DNA of 64,000 nucleotides from Parendozoicomonas haliclonae (lineage in GTDB: Bacteria > Pseudomonadota > Gammaproteobacteria > Pseudomonadales > Endozoicomonadaceae): the NCBI RefSeq assembly GCF_900174585.1, contig NZ_FWPT01000006.1, forward strand, positions 186,001 through 250,000. Direction: 5' to 3'. Shown in pieces: positions 9,313 to 19,101 of the stretch; position 1 is the stretch's first letter; the number at the start of each line of letters is the position of its first letter. The translations under genes and the position numbers were made by a program. Below the pieces are notes generated by a model, which saw only the letters and a list, made by a program, of their open reading frames with translations, was not told the DNA's origin and did no database searches.

Positions 9313-10779
9313 ATGAAATACCGGGACTTGCGGGACTTTATCGACCAGCTGGAAAAGCTGGGCGAGCTAAAACGAATAAAGCAGGAAGTTGATCCTTATC
9401 TTGAAATTACCGAGATCAGCGACCGCACCCTCCGCAAAGGCGGACCGGCCCTGTTATTCGAGAATGTGAAGGGCTCAGACATCCCGCTGCTGGCCAATCT
9501 GTTTGGTACGCCACGGCGTGTGGCTTTGGGGATGGGACAGGATAATACCGACGCTCTGCGGGATGTCGGTAAGTTGATGGCCTATCTCAAGGAGCCTGAT
9601 CCTCCCAAGGGTTTCAGGGATGCGCTGGAGAAACTGCCGATCTTCAAGAAGGTCCTGAGTATGGGGCCAAAGAATGTTCGCAACGCGCCTTGCCAGGAAG
9701 TGGTTCTCAAAGGTGATGAGGTTGATCTGACCAAACTGCCGATTCAGCACTGCTGGCCGGAAGATGTGGCACCACTGGTCACCTGGCCGCTGGTTATCAC
9801 CAAAGGGCCGTTAAAAGAACGCCAGAATCTCGGAATTTATCGTCAGCAGCTACTCGGGCCGAATCGCCTGATTATGCGCTGGCTCTCCCATCGTGGTGGC
9901 GCTCTGGATTTGCGCGACTGGCAGGAGCAACATCCGGGTGAACCCTTCCCGGTTGCTGTGGCTTTGGGCGCAGATCCGGCCACCATTCTGGGAGCAGTGA
10001 CGCCGGTTCCGGATGCGCTGTCGGAATATGCCTTTGCCGGTTTGCTCCGCGGCTCCCGTACTGAACTGACCAAAGGTCTGATTACTGATCTGCAGGTACC
10101 GGCCAGTGCCGAGATTGTGCTGGAAGGTTATATCTACCCGAATGACTTTGCCGAAGAAGGTCCTTATGGCGACCATACCGGTTACTACAATGAAGTAGAA
10201 AGCTTTCCGGTGTTTACCGTGGAGTGTATGACGTATCGTAAAGACCCGATCTACCACAGCACTTATACCGGTCGTCCACCGGATGAGCCCGCTATGCTGG
10301 GTGTGGCACTGAACGAAGTGTTTGTGCCGATCCTGCAGAAGCAGTTCCCGGAGATTGTAGATTTCTACCTGCCGCCGGAAGGCTGCTCTTACCGGATGGC
10401 TGTGGTCACCATGCGTAAAGAGTATCCGGGCCATGCCAAACGGGTGATGCTGGGCGTCTGGTCATTCCTGCGACAGTTTATGTACACCAAGTTCGTGATT
10501 GTCTGTGATGACGATGTGAACGCCCGGGACTGGAATGATGTGATCTGGGCCATGACCACTCGGATGGACCCGAAGCGAGACTCTGTGTTTATTGAAAGCA
10601 CCCCGATCGACTATCTGGACTTTGCATCGCCGGTAGCAGGACTCGGTTCCAAGGTTGGTTTCGATGCCACTAACAAGTGGCAGGGGGAGACTGATCGGGA
10701 GTGGGGTAAACCTATCGTCATGACCGATGAAGTGAAGCAAAAGGTTGATTCCATTTGGGATGAACTGGGCATCGACTGA
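9313..10779 (+). CDS. ubiD: 4-hydroxy-3-polyprenylbenzoate decarboxylase (UbiD family)
   Basis: This prenylated-FMN-dependent decarboxylase of ubiquinone synthesis is 488 residues from the chosen start. [22 protein letters not shown] and [23 protein letters not shown] align directly with E. coli UbiD (497 aa). The conserved [30 protein letters not shown] and [11 protein letters not shown] segments are present, including the glutamates around the active site. An in-frame upstream ATG at 9277 would add 12 residues; 9313 is preferred because homology begins there and AGAG lies at a normal distance. The fre-like reductase follows two genes later, the known ubiD-fre association. Confidence 0.93.
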   Translation: MKYRDLRDFIDQLEKLGELKRIKQEVDPYLEITEISDRTLRKGGPALLFENVKGSDIPLLANLFGTPRRVALGMGQDNTDALRDVGKLMAYLKEPDPPKGFRDALEKLPIFKKVLSMGPKNVRNAPCQEVVLKGDEVDLTKLPIQHCWPEDVAPLVTWPLVITKGPLKERQNLGIYRQQLLGPNRLIMRWLSHRGGALDLRDWQEQHPGEPFPVAVALGADPATILGAVTPVPDALSEYAFAGLLRGSRTELTKGLITDLQVPASAEIVLEGYIYPNDFAEEGPYGDHTGYYNEVESFPVFTVECMTYRKDPIYHSTYTGRPPDEPAMLGVALNEVFVPILQKQFPEIVDFYLPPEGCSYRMAVVTMRKEYPGHAKRVMLGVWSFLRQFMYTKFVIVCDDDVNARDWNDVIWAMTTRMDPKRDSVFIESTPIDYLDFASPVAGLGSKVGFDATNKWQGETDREWGKPIVMTDEVKQKVDSIWDELGID

Positions 10780-10801
10780 CAGCTCCTGAGACAGCTCCTG
10801 A
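10778..10801 (+). repeat. Perfect 12-bp tandem duplication at the ubiD stop
   Basis: gacagctcctga occurs twice in direct succession, the first copy starting inside the ubiD stop codon. It looks like a simple slippage duplication just past the gene end. Confidence 0.8.
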
Positions 10802-10804
10802 ACC

Positions 10805-10830
10805 TCAGCCCTGTTTGTTAGCAGGGCTGA
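10805..10830 (+). terminator. Hairpin after ubiD, weak terminator candidate
   Basis: tcagccctg (10805-10813) pairs perfectly with cagggctga (10822-10830) around an 8-base loop. No T-run follows, so it may be an RNA 3'-end structure rather than an intrinsic terminator. Confidence 0.4.
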
Positions 10831-10902
10831 CACCCTTGATAGGCGAACGCTTGAGAAAATCCGTTTCAATTAGCCTGAATTATTCTATTCAGGTATCCGG
10901 CA

Positions 10903-12603
10903 ATGGATTCTGCCCAATCACTTGTAGCCTTTGACCAGACAGACGTAGTGGCCTCTTATATAGAAGTGGAAACCTGCGACTCGCCGGTTATATCACAGGT
11001 GCCAACCGATCCCTCTCTATCGGCAGCAGATACATTTCCATCATCGAGCAAACCCAGCCCAAAGCCTGTCAGCACAAGACAGTGTGTAACGGTTGATGAT
11101 CAGCTGAACCTAAGTCGTTTACATCACTTCGTGAAGCCTGATGAAAAGGCTTACCTTGAAGCTATCGCCAATGATCATGCTCGCTGGCAACCGGTGTTTG
11201 ATCAGCTGGTGCGGGAAGGTTTGGAGAGTGCGCTGTATAGCGATCCTGATACCTGTGATCTTCTGTATTGGGCCTGGCGCAATGAGCGTTTAACAGACAG
11301 ACAGTTTCTGGAGTGCTACCACTACCTGACGTTAAACCTGCTGATGTGTACCCGTTATTTTGGCGGGGCGGAAACCTACGCAGAATCTATCGAGATTCAA
11401 AGCTCTTCCCATGTTCAGCCCGGCCTGTGGAACCTTGATCAATGCAGCTATACGTGCGAATTGCAGGGACATTTCTCTGCTGGATTTGATCCGGTGAAAA
11501 CCAAAGACGAAATTTTGGATGGGCGATCCTACGAGCATCCCGATGCCCGCAAATTCAGTGCAGCAACAGCCATCTTTATATTCTGCCGGGATGCGCCGGA
11601 ACTGATGAAGCGATCGGGTTCACAACTTCGCATCCTATCCCTGTCAGCGGCAGCCGCTAAAGCTCATGGTAAGACTGACCCTGTTCTTATCATGCCCTGC
11701 TTTGGCTTCGGAGATTTTAAGGCTCTTCGGGATCTGCGTAAGCAGGATGAGCACCCGTTTGCCCTTTGGCATCCTAAGCTGCGCTCAATGATAACCCCGG
11801 ATGGTTACTGGATGGGATCATGTACCCACTGGCATGACTTTTATCATGGCCGGCTGCTTAACCGTCTGCCAAAAAACATGCGGGACTATTTTTTAAACCT
11901 TGATGAAAAGGTTGTGTCCCCCCGGCTGGGTTTTATGCGCCGGGCTGCAAGAGATGTTCTCTCAAACGACGACTACCTGTTTATAAATGGTTTCAATCAG
12001 ATGCTCAGAGTTATCAAACGGATTGATGACCCTTTTGAAGATACGGAAGAAATCTGTGATACCTATCCCTGGAGTCTCTCTTTTCTGGAACTCCATCAAA
12101 AGCAGGTCAACGATCGCCCCTTTGTGGATCAGGATATTCATGAGCCTGGCAAGTTTGCCGGTATGAAGATTGGTCTGCAGGAAATATTTCAGGCAGTCAG
12201 CGGGCAAAATATTCAAAAAATATTTGAAGCCAACTACCTGATTTATTCCCTGCTGGAGAAGGGCGAACATCACTTGCTGCAGGATCTGCTGAAGTGTGAC
12301 ATTCAGGAATATCCTGATTTACGGAATTGCCTGCTCAAAGGCTCTTATGAAGGAATATTCTTTTCCGTTTTTGATGCGGCAAAATGGTACGTGGATTATT
12401 GGGTGCTGAGGAAGTCTCGTCCCGAGATCTCACATACCATTTATGGGCGACTGACGCGTAAGTCGACTAGTTCCAATGAGCGCAGGAGGTTCAGCCCGGA
12501 ATCCCGTCGTAAACAATTCAAGACAGATGCCGCTCATAGCGAGGCTGGTTCATCAAAGCGTCTACTCTCAGAGAAAAAGAAGAGAAAACACCGGAAGTTA
12601 TAA
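10903..12603 (+). CDS. Unrecognised 566-residue protein with Ser/Thr/Pro-rich N-terminus and basic nuclear-signal-like tail
   Basis: I do not recognise this protein. It has no signal peptide and no transmembrane segment. Residues 1-70 are low-complexity and rich in Ser, Thr and Pro. The middle is well structured in appearance, with many aromatic, His and Cys residues (for example SCTHWHDFYHGRLL and MPCFGFGDFKALRD). The last 60 residues are strongly basic and end in SEKKKRKHRKL, which resembles a eukaryotic monopartite nuclear localisation signal. It sits between ubiD and the flavin reductase, genes that are often close together, so it looks inserted. A secreted effector is one reading; a DNA- or RNA-binding tail is another. 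Confidence 0.55.
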   Translation: MDSAQSLVAFDQTDVVASYIEVETCDSPVISQVPTDPSLSAADTFPSSSKPSPKPVSTRQCVTVDDQLNLSRLHHFVKPDEKAYLEAIANDHARWQPVFDQLVREGLESALYSDPDTCDLLYWAWRNERLTDRQFLECYHYLTLNLLMCTRYFGGAETYAESIEIQSSSHVQPGLWNLDQCSYTCELQGHFSAGFDPVKTKDEILDGRSYEHPDARKFSAATAIFIFCRDAPELMKRSGSQLRILSLSAAAAKAHGKTDPVLIMPCFGFGDFKALRDLRKQDEHPFALWHPKLRSMITPDGYWMGSCTHWHDFYHGRLLNRLPKNMRDYFLNLDEKVVSPRLGFMRRAARDVLSNDDYLFINGFNQMLRVIKRIDDPFEDTEEICDTYPWSLSFLELHQKQVNDRPFVDQDIHEPGKFAGMKIGLQEIFQAVSGQNIQKIFEANYLIYSLLEKGEHHLLQDLLKCDIQEYPDLRNCLLKGSYEGIFFSVFDAAKWYVDYWVLRKSRPEISHTIYGRLTRKSTSSNERRRFSPESRRKQFKTDAAHSEAGSSKRLLSEKKKRKHRKL

Positions 12604-12674
12604 ACTCTTAATTTGCCTGCCGGGGGGATTGCTCGTTAACATTCACCAGATACTCAAAGAACGCAGGGGGTCAG

Positions 12675-13403
12675 GTGTCTGATCAAGCAGTACAGAGAAC
12701 CGTGAAAGTTGAGCGGCTCAGTAATATCTCTGGTGATATCTATCAGGTCATTCTGGTGCCTGCCGACGGCCAGCCCATGTTCTGGAATGCCGGCCAATAT
12801 CTTGAAGTGGTTATGCCAACCGGATACCCATGCGCCTACTCCATTGCTTCTGCGGCAACGGATGGGCTCTCTCTGGAGCTACATATCCAGTGCTTCCCCG
12901 GCCATGAGCGTGCCCGCGAAGTGGTGGACTATCTCCAGGCCTCCGAGACAGTGAATATCAATATCCCGAAAGGGGATTGCTTCATCGACAGCTGCTCGGA
13001 TAACCCGCTGGTATTTATCGCAGCCGGCACGGGCTTTGCCCAGATGAAAGCCATGATTGAGTACAGCTTTATGAACGGTTGTCCTCATCCTGTGCATCTG
13101 TACTGGGGCAGCCGCAACCCGACCGGCTTTTATATGCCGAGTCTGCCTATTTACTGGGCCAGTGAAAAAGGTATTCACTATCACCCTGTGGTGAGTGATC
13201 GTGATGCGGAAACGGACTGGGAAGGTCGTCATGGTCTGTTGTATCAGGCTGTACTTGAAGATATTGCCGAACTGATGAGCGCGCATTTCTACATCAGTGG
13301 TTCACCGGAAATGGTTTATGCAACACTGGATGCCTTGGTGGAAGCCGGTATCCCGGAAGCGCATGTTCACTCCGACGTGTTTGCCTATTGCCCAAGAAAA
13401 TAA
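12675..13403 (+). CDS. NAD(P)H-flavin reductase (Fre/LuxG-like)
   Basis: A 242-residue ferredoxin-reductase-superfamily enzyme that transfers electrons from NAD(P)H to free flavin. The FAD/FMN-binding beta barrel carries AGQYLEVVMP and the motif PCAYSIAS, in place of the usual RPYSIAS. The NAD-binding half has FIAAGTGFAQMKAMIEY, HLYWGSRNPTGFY and a C-terminal YISGSPEMV. E. coli Fre is 233 aa. The start is a GTG preceded by a GGGGG-type ribosome site. In E. coli fre adjoins ubiD, and reduced FMN feeds the UbiX/UbiD system, so the neighbourhood fits that role. Confidence 0.83.
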   Translation: MSDQAVQRTVKVERLSNISGDIYQVILVPADGQPMFWNAGQYLEVVMPTGYPCAYSIASAATDGLSLELHIQCFPGHERAREVVDYLQASETVNINIPKGDCFIDSCSDNPLVFIAAGTGFAQMKAMIEYSFMNGCPHPVHLYWGSRNPTGFYMPSLPIYWASEKGIHYHPVVSDRDAETDWEGRHGLLYQAVLEDIAELMSAHFYISGSPEMVYATLDALVEAGIPEAHVHSDVFAYCPRK

Positions 13404-13433
13404 AAAGGTACGCGGCGGTTTAACGGAAGATTG

Positions 13434-13465
13434 ATAACCACAGCTTTGGCTGTGGTTATATTTTT
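13434..13465 (+). terminator. Intrinsic terminator after the flavin reductase gene
   Basis: ataaccacag (13434-13443) and ctgtggttat (13450-13459) form a perfect 10-bp stem with loop ctttgg, followed by attttt. Confidence 0.88.
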
Positions 13466-13505
13466 ATGGCAGAGGAAACTCTGCACGCGTGGATAGATAC
13501 TTTTA

Positions 13506-14699
13506 ATGAATAAATGGAAATCGCCTTTCGGCTTTCTGGCCATCTCATCGATCATCATGACGCTGTGCTTTTCCAGCTGGAATGCGATGCTGAATAACTT
13601 CGCTATCGAGATGGCGAGTTTTGATGGTGCCAAGATTGGGATGCTGCAATCCTTGCGGGAGATTCCAGGGTTTCTGGCCTTTACCGCTGTTTTTGTGTTG
13701 CTGGTGTTAAAGGAGCAGACATTTGCTCTGATCAGTCTTGCTCTGCTTTCGATCGGTGTCACCATCACTGGCCTGTTTCCCACCATGTACGGGCTTTATG
13801 CCACGACGGTGCTGATGTCGATCGGTTTCCATTATTTTGAGACTCTGAACCAGTCACTCTCCCTGCAGTGGTTTTCCAAAGCCGAAGCGCCAGCCATGCT
13901 GGGGAAACTGTTATCGATTAAATCCGTTGCCGCATTAGGGGCATTTGGTCTGGTATGGCTCGGCTTTACCGTACTCAAACTGGATTACATGGTGATGTAT
14001 ATCATCAACGGCGGAATCGGACTGCTGCTGTGCCTGTATCTGGCGATCTTTATGCCACGCTTTGATCAGAACTCTACGCAGAGAAAGCATCTGGTTTTGC
14101 GTAAGCGTTATTCCCTGTTTTACCTGCTGACATTCCTGTCCGGTGCCCGTCGTCAGATCTTTGTCGTCTTTGCCGGCTTCCTGATGGTTGAGAAGTTTGG
14201 TTATGACGTTTCAGAAATTACTCTGCTTTACATGCTTAACCATCTGATCAACTTCTTTATTGCACCAGCTATTGGGCGCTGGATCGGTCAGATAGGTGAG
14301 CAAAAGATTCTGACCATTGAGTATCTGGGCTTGATCTGTGTATTTGTCGGCTATGGGCTGGTAGACAGCGCAGAGATGGCGGCAGTGCTTTATATCGTGG
14401 ATCACCTGTTCTTTGCCATGGCGATTGCCATCAAGACCTACTTCCACAAGATTGCCAACCCGGGTGATATTGCCTCCAGCGCTGGGGTCAGCTTTACCAT
14501 CAACCATATTGCTGCCGTGTTTATCCCGGCCGCTTTTGGTCTGGTCTGGCTGGTGAATCCGTCACTGGTTTTCTATATGGGCGCCGCTATGGCTTTTGGC
14601 AGTCTGGTTGCCAGCCAGTTTATCAATCGTGATCTGGTTAAAGGGCCGCTGGAGATTGATGAGCCGGATCAACCTGTTGCTGTTAAATCTGCAGCATAG
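13506..14699 (+). CDS. MFS transporter, substrate unknown
   Basis: A 397-residue inner-membrane protein with about 12 hydrophobic segments. It has the half-repeat layout of the major facilitator superfamily, with a basic cytoplasmic loop after helix 6 (FDQNSTQRKHLVLRKRYS). The helix 2-3 loop holds SLREIPGF and not the usual GxxxDRxGRR, so it is a divergent subfamily. Terminators lie on both sides (13434 and 14711), so it is probably a single-gene transcript. No substrate can be inferred from neighbours. Confidence 0.75.
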   Translation: MNKWKSPFGFLAISSIIMTLCFSSWNAMLNNFAIEMASFDGAKIGMLQSLREIPGFLAFTAVFVLLVLKEQTFALISLALLSIGVTITGLFPTMYGLYATTVLMSIGFHYFETLNQSLSLQWFSKAEAPAMLGKLLSIKSVAALGAFGLVWLGFTVLKLDYMVMYIINGGIGLLLCLYLAIFMPRFDQNSTQRKHLVLRKRYSLFYLLTFLSGARRQIFVVFAGFLMVEKFGYDVSEITLLYMLNHLINFFIAPAIGRWIGQIGEQKILTIEYLGLICVFVGYGLVDSAEMAAVLYIVDHLFFAMAIAIKTYFHKIANPGDIASSAGVSFTINHIAAVFIPAAFGLVWLVNPSLVFYMGAAMAFGSLVASQFINRDLVKGPLEIDEPDQPVAVKSAA

Positions 14700-14710
14700 T
14701 GTTCATCAAA

Positions 14711-14734
14711 GAGGCTGCGTTTGCAGCCTCTTTT
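14711..14734. terminator. Bidirectional terminator between the MFS gene and the nitrate ABC operon
   Basis: gaggctgc (14711-14718) pairs with gcagcctc (14723-14730) around gttt, with an A-run before and TTTT after. It can serve both converging transcripts. Confidence 0.85.
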
Positions 14735-14743
14735 GTACCACCA

Positions 14744-15607
14744 TCAGGCTGCTGCGGTTTTCTCTGGTGTTTTCTGCGGTTTGGTTTTCTCTGCATCTTT
14801 TTGCCCGCGCAAAGGCTCAACCTTACGCTGCTTTTCATACAAAAATTTCAGAACTTCGGAACGCAGGCGGTTGTATTCCGGGTCATCCGCCAGTGCCAGA
14901 CGATTACGTGGGCGCTCAAGGTTAACCTCAAGAATTTCACCCACGGTCGCCGCCGGGCCGTTAGTCATCATCACAATGCGGTCGGAGAGCAGAACGGCTT
15001 CATCAACATCGTGAGTAATCATAATCACGGTGTTGTTTAGTTCGTTCTGAATCTCCATCAGGGAATCCTGCATATGGGCGCGGGTCAGTGCATCCAGTGC
15101 GCCAAAGGGTTCATCCATTAACAGAACATCTGGCTGCATGGCGAGTGCTCTGGCGATACCAACCCGCTGTTTCATACCGCCGGAAATCTCACCGGGTCGT
15201 TTATCCATGGCATGGTCCATATGCACCAGTTGCAGGTTGTACTCAATCCACTCCCGGGTTTCCTGTTTGCTTTTGGTCTTTCCGAACACCTGTTGCACCG
15301 CCAGCTCGACATTCTCATAGGCCGACAGCCAGGGCAGCAGAGAGTGGTTCTGGAACACAACAGCCCTTTCAGGTCCGGGCTCCGTGACTTCTTTGCCGTT
15401 CAATACCACACCACCTTTGGTTGCTTGGTGCAGGCCAGCAACAATATTCAGAACTGTGGATTTGCCACAGCCAGAATGACCAATCAGGGAGATAAACTCC
15501 CCTTTGGCAATATTTAGGCTAACATCCTTCAGAGCTGTAAATGGGCCAGTGGGTGTTGGAAACTCCATATCCACATGGTCGATATTCAGAATAAAACTCA
15601 TGGTCAA
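14744..15607 (-). CDS. Nitrate/nitrite ABC transporter ATP-binding protein (NrtD/NasD type)
   Basis: This 287-residue ABC ATPase powers nitrate uptake. Walker A is GHSGCGKST, the signature is ISGGMKQR, Walker B is VLLMDEPFGALD and the switch histidine is in MITHDVDEAVLLSDR. The overall pattern (PGPERAVVFQNHSLLPWLSAYENV) is that of the nitrate/cyanate/taurine subgroup. The last 30 residues are a Lys/Pro/Glu-rich tail that the core family lacks. It is the last gene of a three-gene operon on the minus strand, 26 bp after the permease. Confidence 0.9.
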   Translation of the reverse strand: MTMSFILNIDHVDMEFPTPTGPFTALKDVSLNIAKGEFISLIGHSGCGKSTVLNIVAGLHQATKGGVVLNGKEVTEPGPERAVVFQNHSLLPWLSAYENVELAVQQVFGKTKSKQETREWIEYNLQLVHMDHAMDKRPGEISGGMKQRVGIARALAMQPDVLLMDEPFGALDALTRAHMQDSLMEIQNELNNTVIMITHDVDEAVLLSDRIVMMTNGPAATVGEILEVNLERPRNRLALADDPEYNRLRSEVLKFLYEKQRKVEPLRGQKDAEKTKPQKTPEKTAAA

Positions 15608-15633
15608 TTCCTTATCAAAGCTGTGAGTGTTAA

Positions 15634-16635
15634 TTAACGCACTGCGCTCGATTTATCCCAGGACACAAGCTTCTGAAGCTGCAGCATAAAGCGGTCCAGC
15701 AGAAAACCGATAAAGCCAATGGTGAATACGGCGGCCATAATCCGGCTCAGGGATTCCGAGCTGCCATTCTGGAACTCATCCCAGACAAACTTACCCAGCC
15801 CTGGGTTCTGGGCCAGCATTTCTGCGGCAATCAAAACCATCCAGGCAATACCAAGGGACAGTCGCATACCGGTAAAGATCATCGGTACAGAAGCGGGCAG
15901 AACAATTTTGCGGACATGGGTGAGGGCTGAAAGGCGCAGTACCTTGCTGACATTCACCAGATCCTGCTCAATAGAAGCCACACCAACAGAGGTGTTGATC
16001 AGCATGGGCCACAGGCAGCAGAGGGAGACAGTGATCAGCGAGTTCACAAAAGACTTGGCAAACATCGGGTCATCAGAGGTGTAAACGGCACTGACAACCA
16101 TGGTCACCAAAGGCAGCCATGCCAGTGGTGAAACTGGCTTAAAGGTCTGGATGATCGGATTGATTGCCGTGTTCAAGTTCTTGTTCAGGCCAATGGCAAT
16201 ACCAAGAGGAATGGCAATAACCGCCGCCAGAAGAAAGCCGCTGGCAACGGTTATCAGACTGGTGCCGATCTGGTCGAGAAAGGTTTCCTTGCCTGTGTAT
16301 TTACGAATCTTGGGTTGGTAATCCGGGTCGGCTTCCATCCGTTTGGCGTTGCGGGCCTCCTGTCGTTCATAGAAGGCTTCCGCCTTAGCGCGTTCGGCTG
16401 TGTGCTCGGCGTACAGGCTTTTAAACTGGCCGGCTACGGCTGTAGGTCCGGGGAATGCTCCCAGTGACGTATTAATGTTCTGTGCGGCAGCAGACCAGAC
16501 CAGAAGAAAGACAACTATACCTACAAGGGAGACGACGCTGGTCTTCAACCAGTCTCCGGAGCTTGCATACCAACTGGATAGCTTTGCCAGAACCGGGGAG
16601 CGCCCCGGTTCAGCTGCTGTTGAGATGGCGTTCAA
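15634..16635 (-). CDS. Nitrate/nitrite ABC transporter permease (NrtB type)
   Basis: A 333-residue inner-membrane permease. The EAA-type coupling region with [58 protein letters not shown] is typical of NrtB/SsuC/CynB proteins. A charged hydrophilic stretch of about 60 residues ([20 protein letters not shown] and onward) follows the first helix, longer than in small SsuC-type permeases. The start codon overlaps the stop of the substrate-binding gene by 4 bases, indicating translational coupling. Confidence 0.9.
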   Translation of the reverse strand: MNAISTAAEPGRSPVLAKLSSWYASSGDWLKTSVVSLVGIVVFLLVWSAAAQNINTSLGAFPGPTAVAGQFKSLYAEHTAERAKAEAFYERQEARNAKRMEADPDYQPKIRKYTGKETFLDQIGTSLITVASGFLLAAVIAIPLGIAIGLNKNLNTAINPIIQTFKPVSPLAWLPLVTMVVSAVYTSDDPMFAKSFVNSLITVSLCCLWPMLINTSVGVASIEQDLVNVSKVLRLSALTHVRKIVLPASVPMIFTGMRLSLGIAWMVLIAAEMLAQNPGLGKFVWDEFQNGSSESLSRIMAAVFTIGFIGFLLDRFMLQLQKLVSWDKSSAVR

Positions 16636-18023
16636 AGTACATCTCCCGACTTCAAACCAATGGGGAAGGTATCTATATAGGCATTGGGCTTCTGGCCGTT
16701 GTAGACAATGTCATCGATGAAGTGCTTCTGCGGTGGGCGGAAGCCATCTTCGGTTGCAAAGTTAGGGAACTCATCAGCCTTGGCCATGCCTTCAGCAATC
16801 AGGGATTTAGCGGCGCGCTCATAGATATCCGGGCGATACACCTTCTTCGCCATATCGAAGTACCACTCATCCGGCTTGTCTTCGGCAATCTGGCCCCAGC
16901 GGCGCATCTGGGTCATATACCAGACAGCGTCTGAGTAATACGGATAGGTGGCGTTGTAACGGAAGAAGACGTTGAAGTCCGGTACCTCACGCTTGTCGCC
17001 TTTTTCGTATTCAAAGGTGCCGGTCATACTGTTGGCGATTACATCGTAATCCGCGCCCACATAGTTGGATTGAGAGAGAATCTTCACGGCTTCCGGGCGG
17101 TTGGCATTGTTGTTCTCATCCAGCCACATGGCGGCGCGAATCAGGGCGCGGGTTAAGCGTACGGTGGTGTTGGGGTACTTTTGGGTGAACTCTTCACTCA
17201 GACCAAAGACCTTCTCAGGATTGTTCTTCCAGATTTCATAATCGGTTACCACCGGCACGCCAATACCTTTAAATACCGCTTGTTGGTTCCAGGGTTCACC
17301 TACGCAGTAACCATAAATGGTTCCGGCTTCCAGTGTGGCGGGCATTTGCGGTGGAGGCGTGACTGACAAGAAGGCATCAGCATCAATCTGACCAGACGTG
17401 TCGCCTTTATGGGGCGCGTAAAAACCCGGGTGAATACCACCGGCAGCTAGCCAGTAACGCAGTTCATAGTTATGGGTGGAAACCGGGAACACCATACCCA
17501 TATTGAACGGTTTGCCTTCGGCGTTGTACTTCTCAACAACAGGCTTCAGAGCATCAGCCTTGATTGGATGAACAGGCTTGCCGTCGTCCTGCTTGGGAAT
17601 ATTGACCTTCATCTGTTCCCAGATCTTGTTGGAAACGGTGATGCCGTTGCCGTTCAGATCCATGGAGAAAGGTGTGACGATATTGGCTTTGGTGCCATAA
17701 CCCATGGTGGCGGCGATAGGCTGCCCAGCCAGCATATGTGCGCCGTCCAGACGACCATCAATTACGCCATCAAGCAGAACCTTCCAGTTCGCCTGAGCTT
17801 CGATGGTGACGTAAAGACCTTCGTCCTCAAAAAAACCTTTTTCGTAGGCAATGGCGATAGGTGCCATATCCGTGAGTTTGATAAAACCGAACTTCAGCTC
17901 TTCTTTTTCTGGCCAGCCCAGTTTGTCCTCGGCTATCGCCAACCCTGGAAGGGTAAAGCCGGTAGCCAGTGCACAGGCCAGTACGGATGTTTTTAGAAAT
18001 GATCGTCTTGTCTTCTGGCTCAT
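16632..18023 (-). CDS. Nitrate/nitrite ABC transporter substrate-binding protein (NrtA type), Tat-exported
   Basis: A 463-residue periplasmic binding protein. The N-terminus carries a twin-arginine signal ([19 protein letters not shown]), followed by a cleavage-type LAIAED. The mature part shows the NrtA hallmark [23 protein letters not shown] and the ligand-pocket region [22 protein letters not shown]. First gene of the operon; permease and ATPase follow. No assimilatory nitrate or nitrite reductase genes are visible in the window, so they must lie elsewhere if the nitrate assignment holds. Confidence 0.9.
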   Translation of the reverse strand: MSQKTRRSFLKTSVLACALATGFTLPGLAIAEDKLGWPEKEELKFGFIKLTDMAPIAIAYEKGFFEDEGLYVTIEAQANWKVLLDGVIDGRLDGAHMLAGQPIAATMGYGTKANIVTPFSMDLNGNGITVSNKIWEQMKVNIPKQDDGKPVHPIKADALKPVVEKYNAEGKPFNMGMVFPVSTHNYELRYWLAAGGIHPGFYAPHKGDTSGQIDADAFLSVTPPPQMPATLEAGTIYGYCVGEPWNQQAVFKGIGVPVVTDYEIWKNNPEKVFGLSEEFTQKYPNTTVRLTRALIRAAMWLDENNNANRPEAVKILSQSNYVGADYDVIANSMTGTFEYEKGDKREVPDFNVFFRYNATYPYYSDAVWYMTQMRRWGQIAEDKPDEWYFDMAKKVYRPDIYERAAKSLIAEGMAKADEFPNFATEDGFRPPQKHFIDDIVYNGQKPNAYIDTFPIGLKSGDVL

Positions 18024-18358
18024 GTCATGGCTCCCTTGTGTGGCAACTTTTCGTGCGGCTAACAGGGATTTAGCAATGGCTATGCCAGAAACTGCGCAGG
18101 CTTAACGGGAAGAGTGTATGAGCTATTTTGGTGCCTGGCAGGAAAGGGCAGAGCAGCCCGTCTGCAATGGGGCTGCGCTTTGAAATTGGATTACGGAATG
18201 TCGTAAATGATCTTAGGCATATGTTTTTGGGAGCCCCAAAATTGTGCGGTATTTAACTGATATTTGTATGCACCATCTTTGAACTCCCTATGGCGGGAAA
18301 TTGTGACTCATGCTCCACAAATGAACTGTTTTGGTACGGCTAATAAACGCCGAGTGCC
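18024..18358. promoter_or_regulatory. Intergenic region upstream of the nitrate transporter operon
   Basis: These 335 bases hold no convincing gene. They must contain the promoter of the minus-strand nitrate operon and the 3' region of the minus-strand cold-shock/DUF1294 gene. I looked for a sigma-54 site (GG-N10-GC) facing the operon and found none that fits. Confidence 0.4.
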
Positions 18359-19039
18359 TTATTTTAGGTTCCTTACCACCTCTGCCAAAGACTGCTTTAA
18401 ATCGATAATGTTCGTATAAAGGAAATACTCGCCATTATTGGTAAACGTCCAGAATACAAACGAGCCATGGGCCACAACCGTGACCCAGAACATCGCACGA
18501 AAGGATTGTTTGGTGGTTTTATGGTTGAACAGGGTTTGTGCTAAAGCTGCTCCGGGCCAACCGCCCAGAATAGAGAACAGGTGCAGTGTATTTTCCGGCG
18601 TTCGCCAGTTCCCTTGTTGGGCAGACCATTTATCTTTGGCGTAAAGCAGAAAGCTGATAACACTTGCGCCGCCAATCAGATAGAGCATCTCAAGCGGATA
18701 GCGATTGATGAAAACGGCATAACCAATAAATGCGATAAATCCGATGCCAAGAATAAGAGCCAGCCAGTTCTTCGGCATACTTTTGGGTGATTGGCTGCGT
18801 GCTTGCTTCTGTGCTTTTTTATGAGTAGAAGCCTGAGTCAGGCGTACATCAATAGCGCAGACTCGCCCCTCTTTGTCTTTACCTATGCCGAACGAGACTG
18901 TTTCCCCAACGTGTTCTGCATTGAGTTTGCTTTGGCAGCTTTTGATATGGACAAAGACATCGCGATTGCCGCCATTGGGCCGGATAAAGCCAAACCCTTT
19001 GTCTTCATCCCAGCGGCGTAGTGTTCCTTCGACTTTCAT
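18359..19039 (-). CDS. Cold-shock domain / DUF1294 membrane fusion protein
   Basis: A 226-residue protein joining two modules. Residues 1-67 are a cold-shock domain with the RNP1-like motif KGFGFIRP and RNP2-like VFVHI. A basic linker (KKAQKQARSQSPKS) follows. From about residue 88 comes a DUF1294 membrane module with about four helices and the typical YAKDKWSAQ...WRTPENTLHLFSILGGWPGAALAQ...HKTTKQSFR stretch. The architecture is known in proteobacteria but the function is not established. It lies 62 bp downstream of parC, with a terminator between. Confidence 0.85.
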   Translation of the reverse strand: MKVEGTLRRWDEDKGFGFIRPNGGNRDVFVHIKSCQSKLNAEHVGETVSFGIGKDKEGRVCAIDVRLTQASTHKKAQKQARSQSPKSMPKNWLALILGIGFIAFIGYAVFINRYPLEMLYLIGGASVISFLLYAKDKWSAQQGNWRTPENTLHLFSILGGWPGAALAQTLFNHKTTKQSFRAMFWVTVVAHGSFVFWTFTNNGEYFLYTNIIDLKQSLAEVVRNLK

Positions 19040-19064
19040 TATTCTTTACGTCTTTTGGAGTACG

Positions 19065-19095
19065 AAAAGGGGAAGCCAGATTGCCCGGCCTCCCC
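19065..19095 (-). terminator. Intrinsic terminator after parC
   Basis: Read on the minus strand, ggggaggcc pairs with ggcttcccc (one G-U) around a 9-base loop and is followed by TTTT. It lies just after the parC stop codon. Confidence 0.75.
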
Positions 19096-19101
19096 ATACC
19101 A

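Noticed and set aside
18120-18190. Possible sigma-54 promoter for the nitrate operon
   Set aside because: GC and GG elements are not at the required 10-base spacing on the minus strand.
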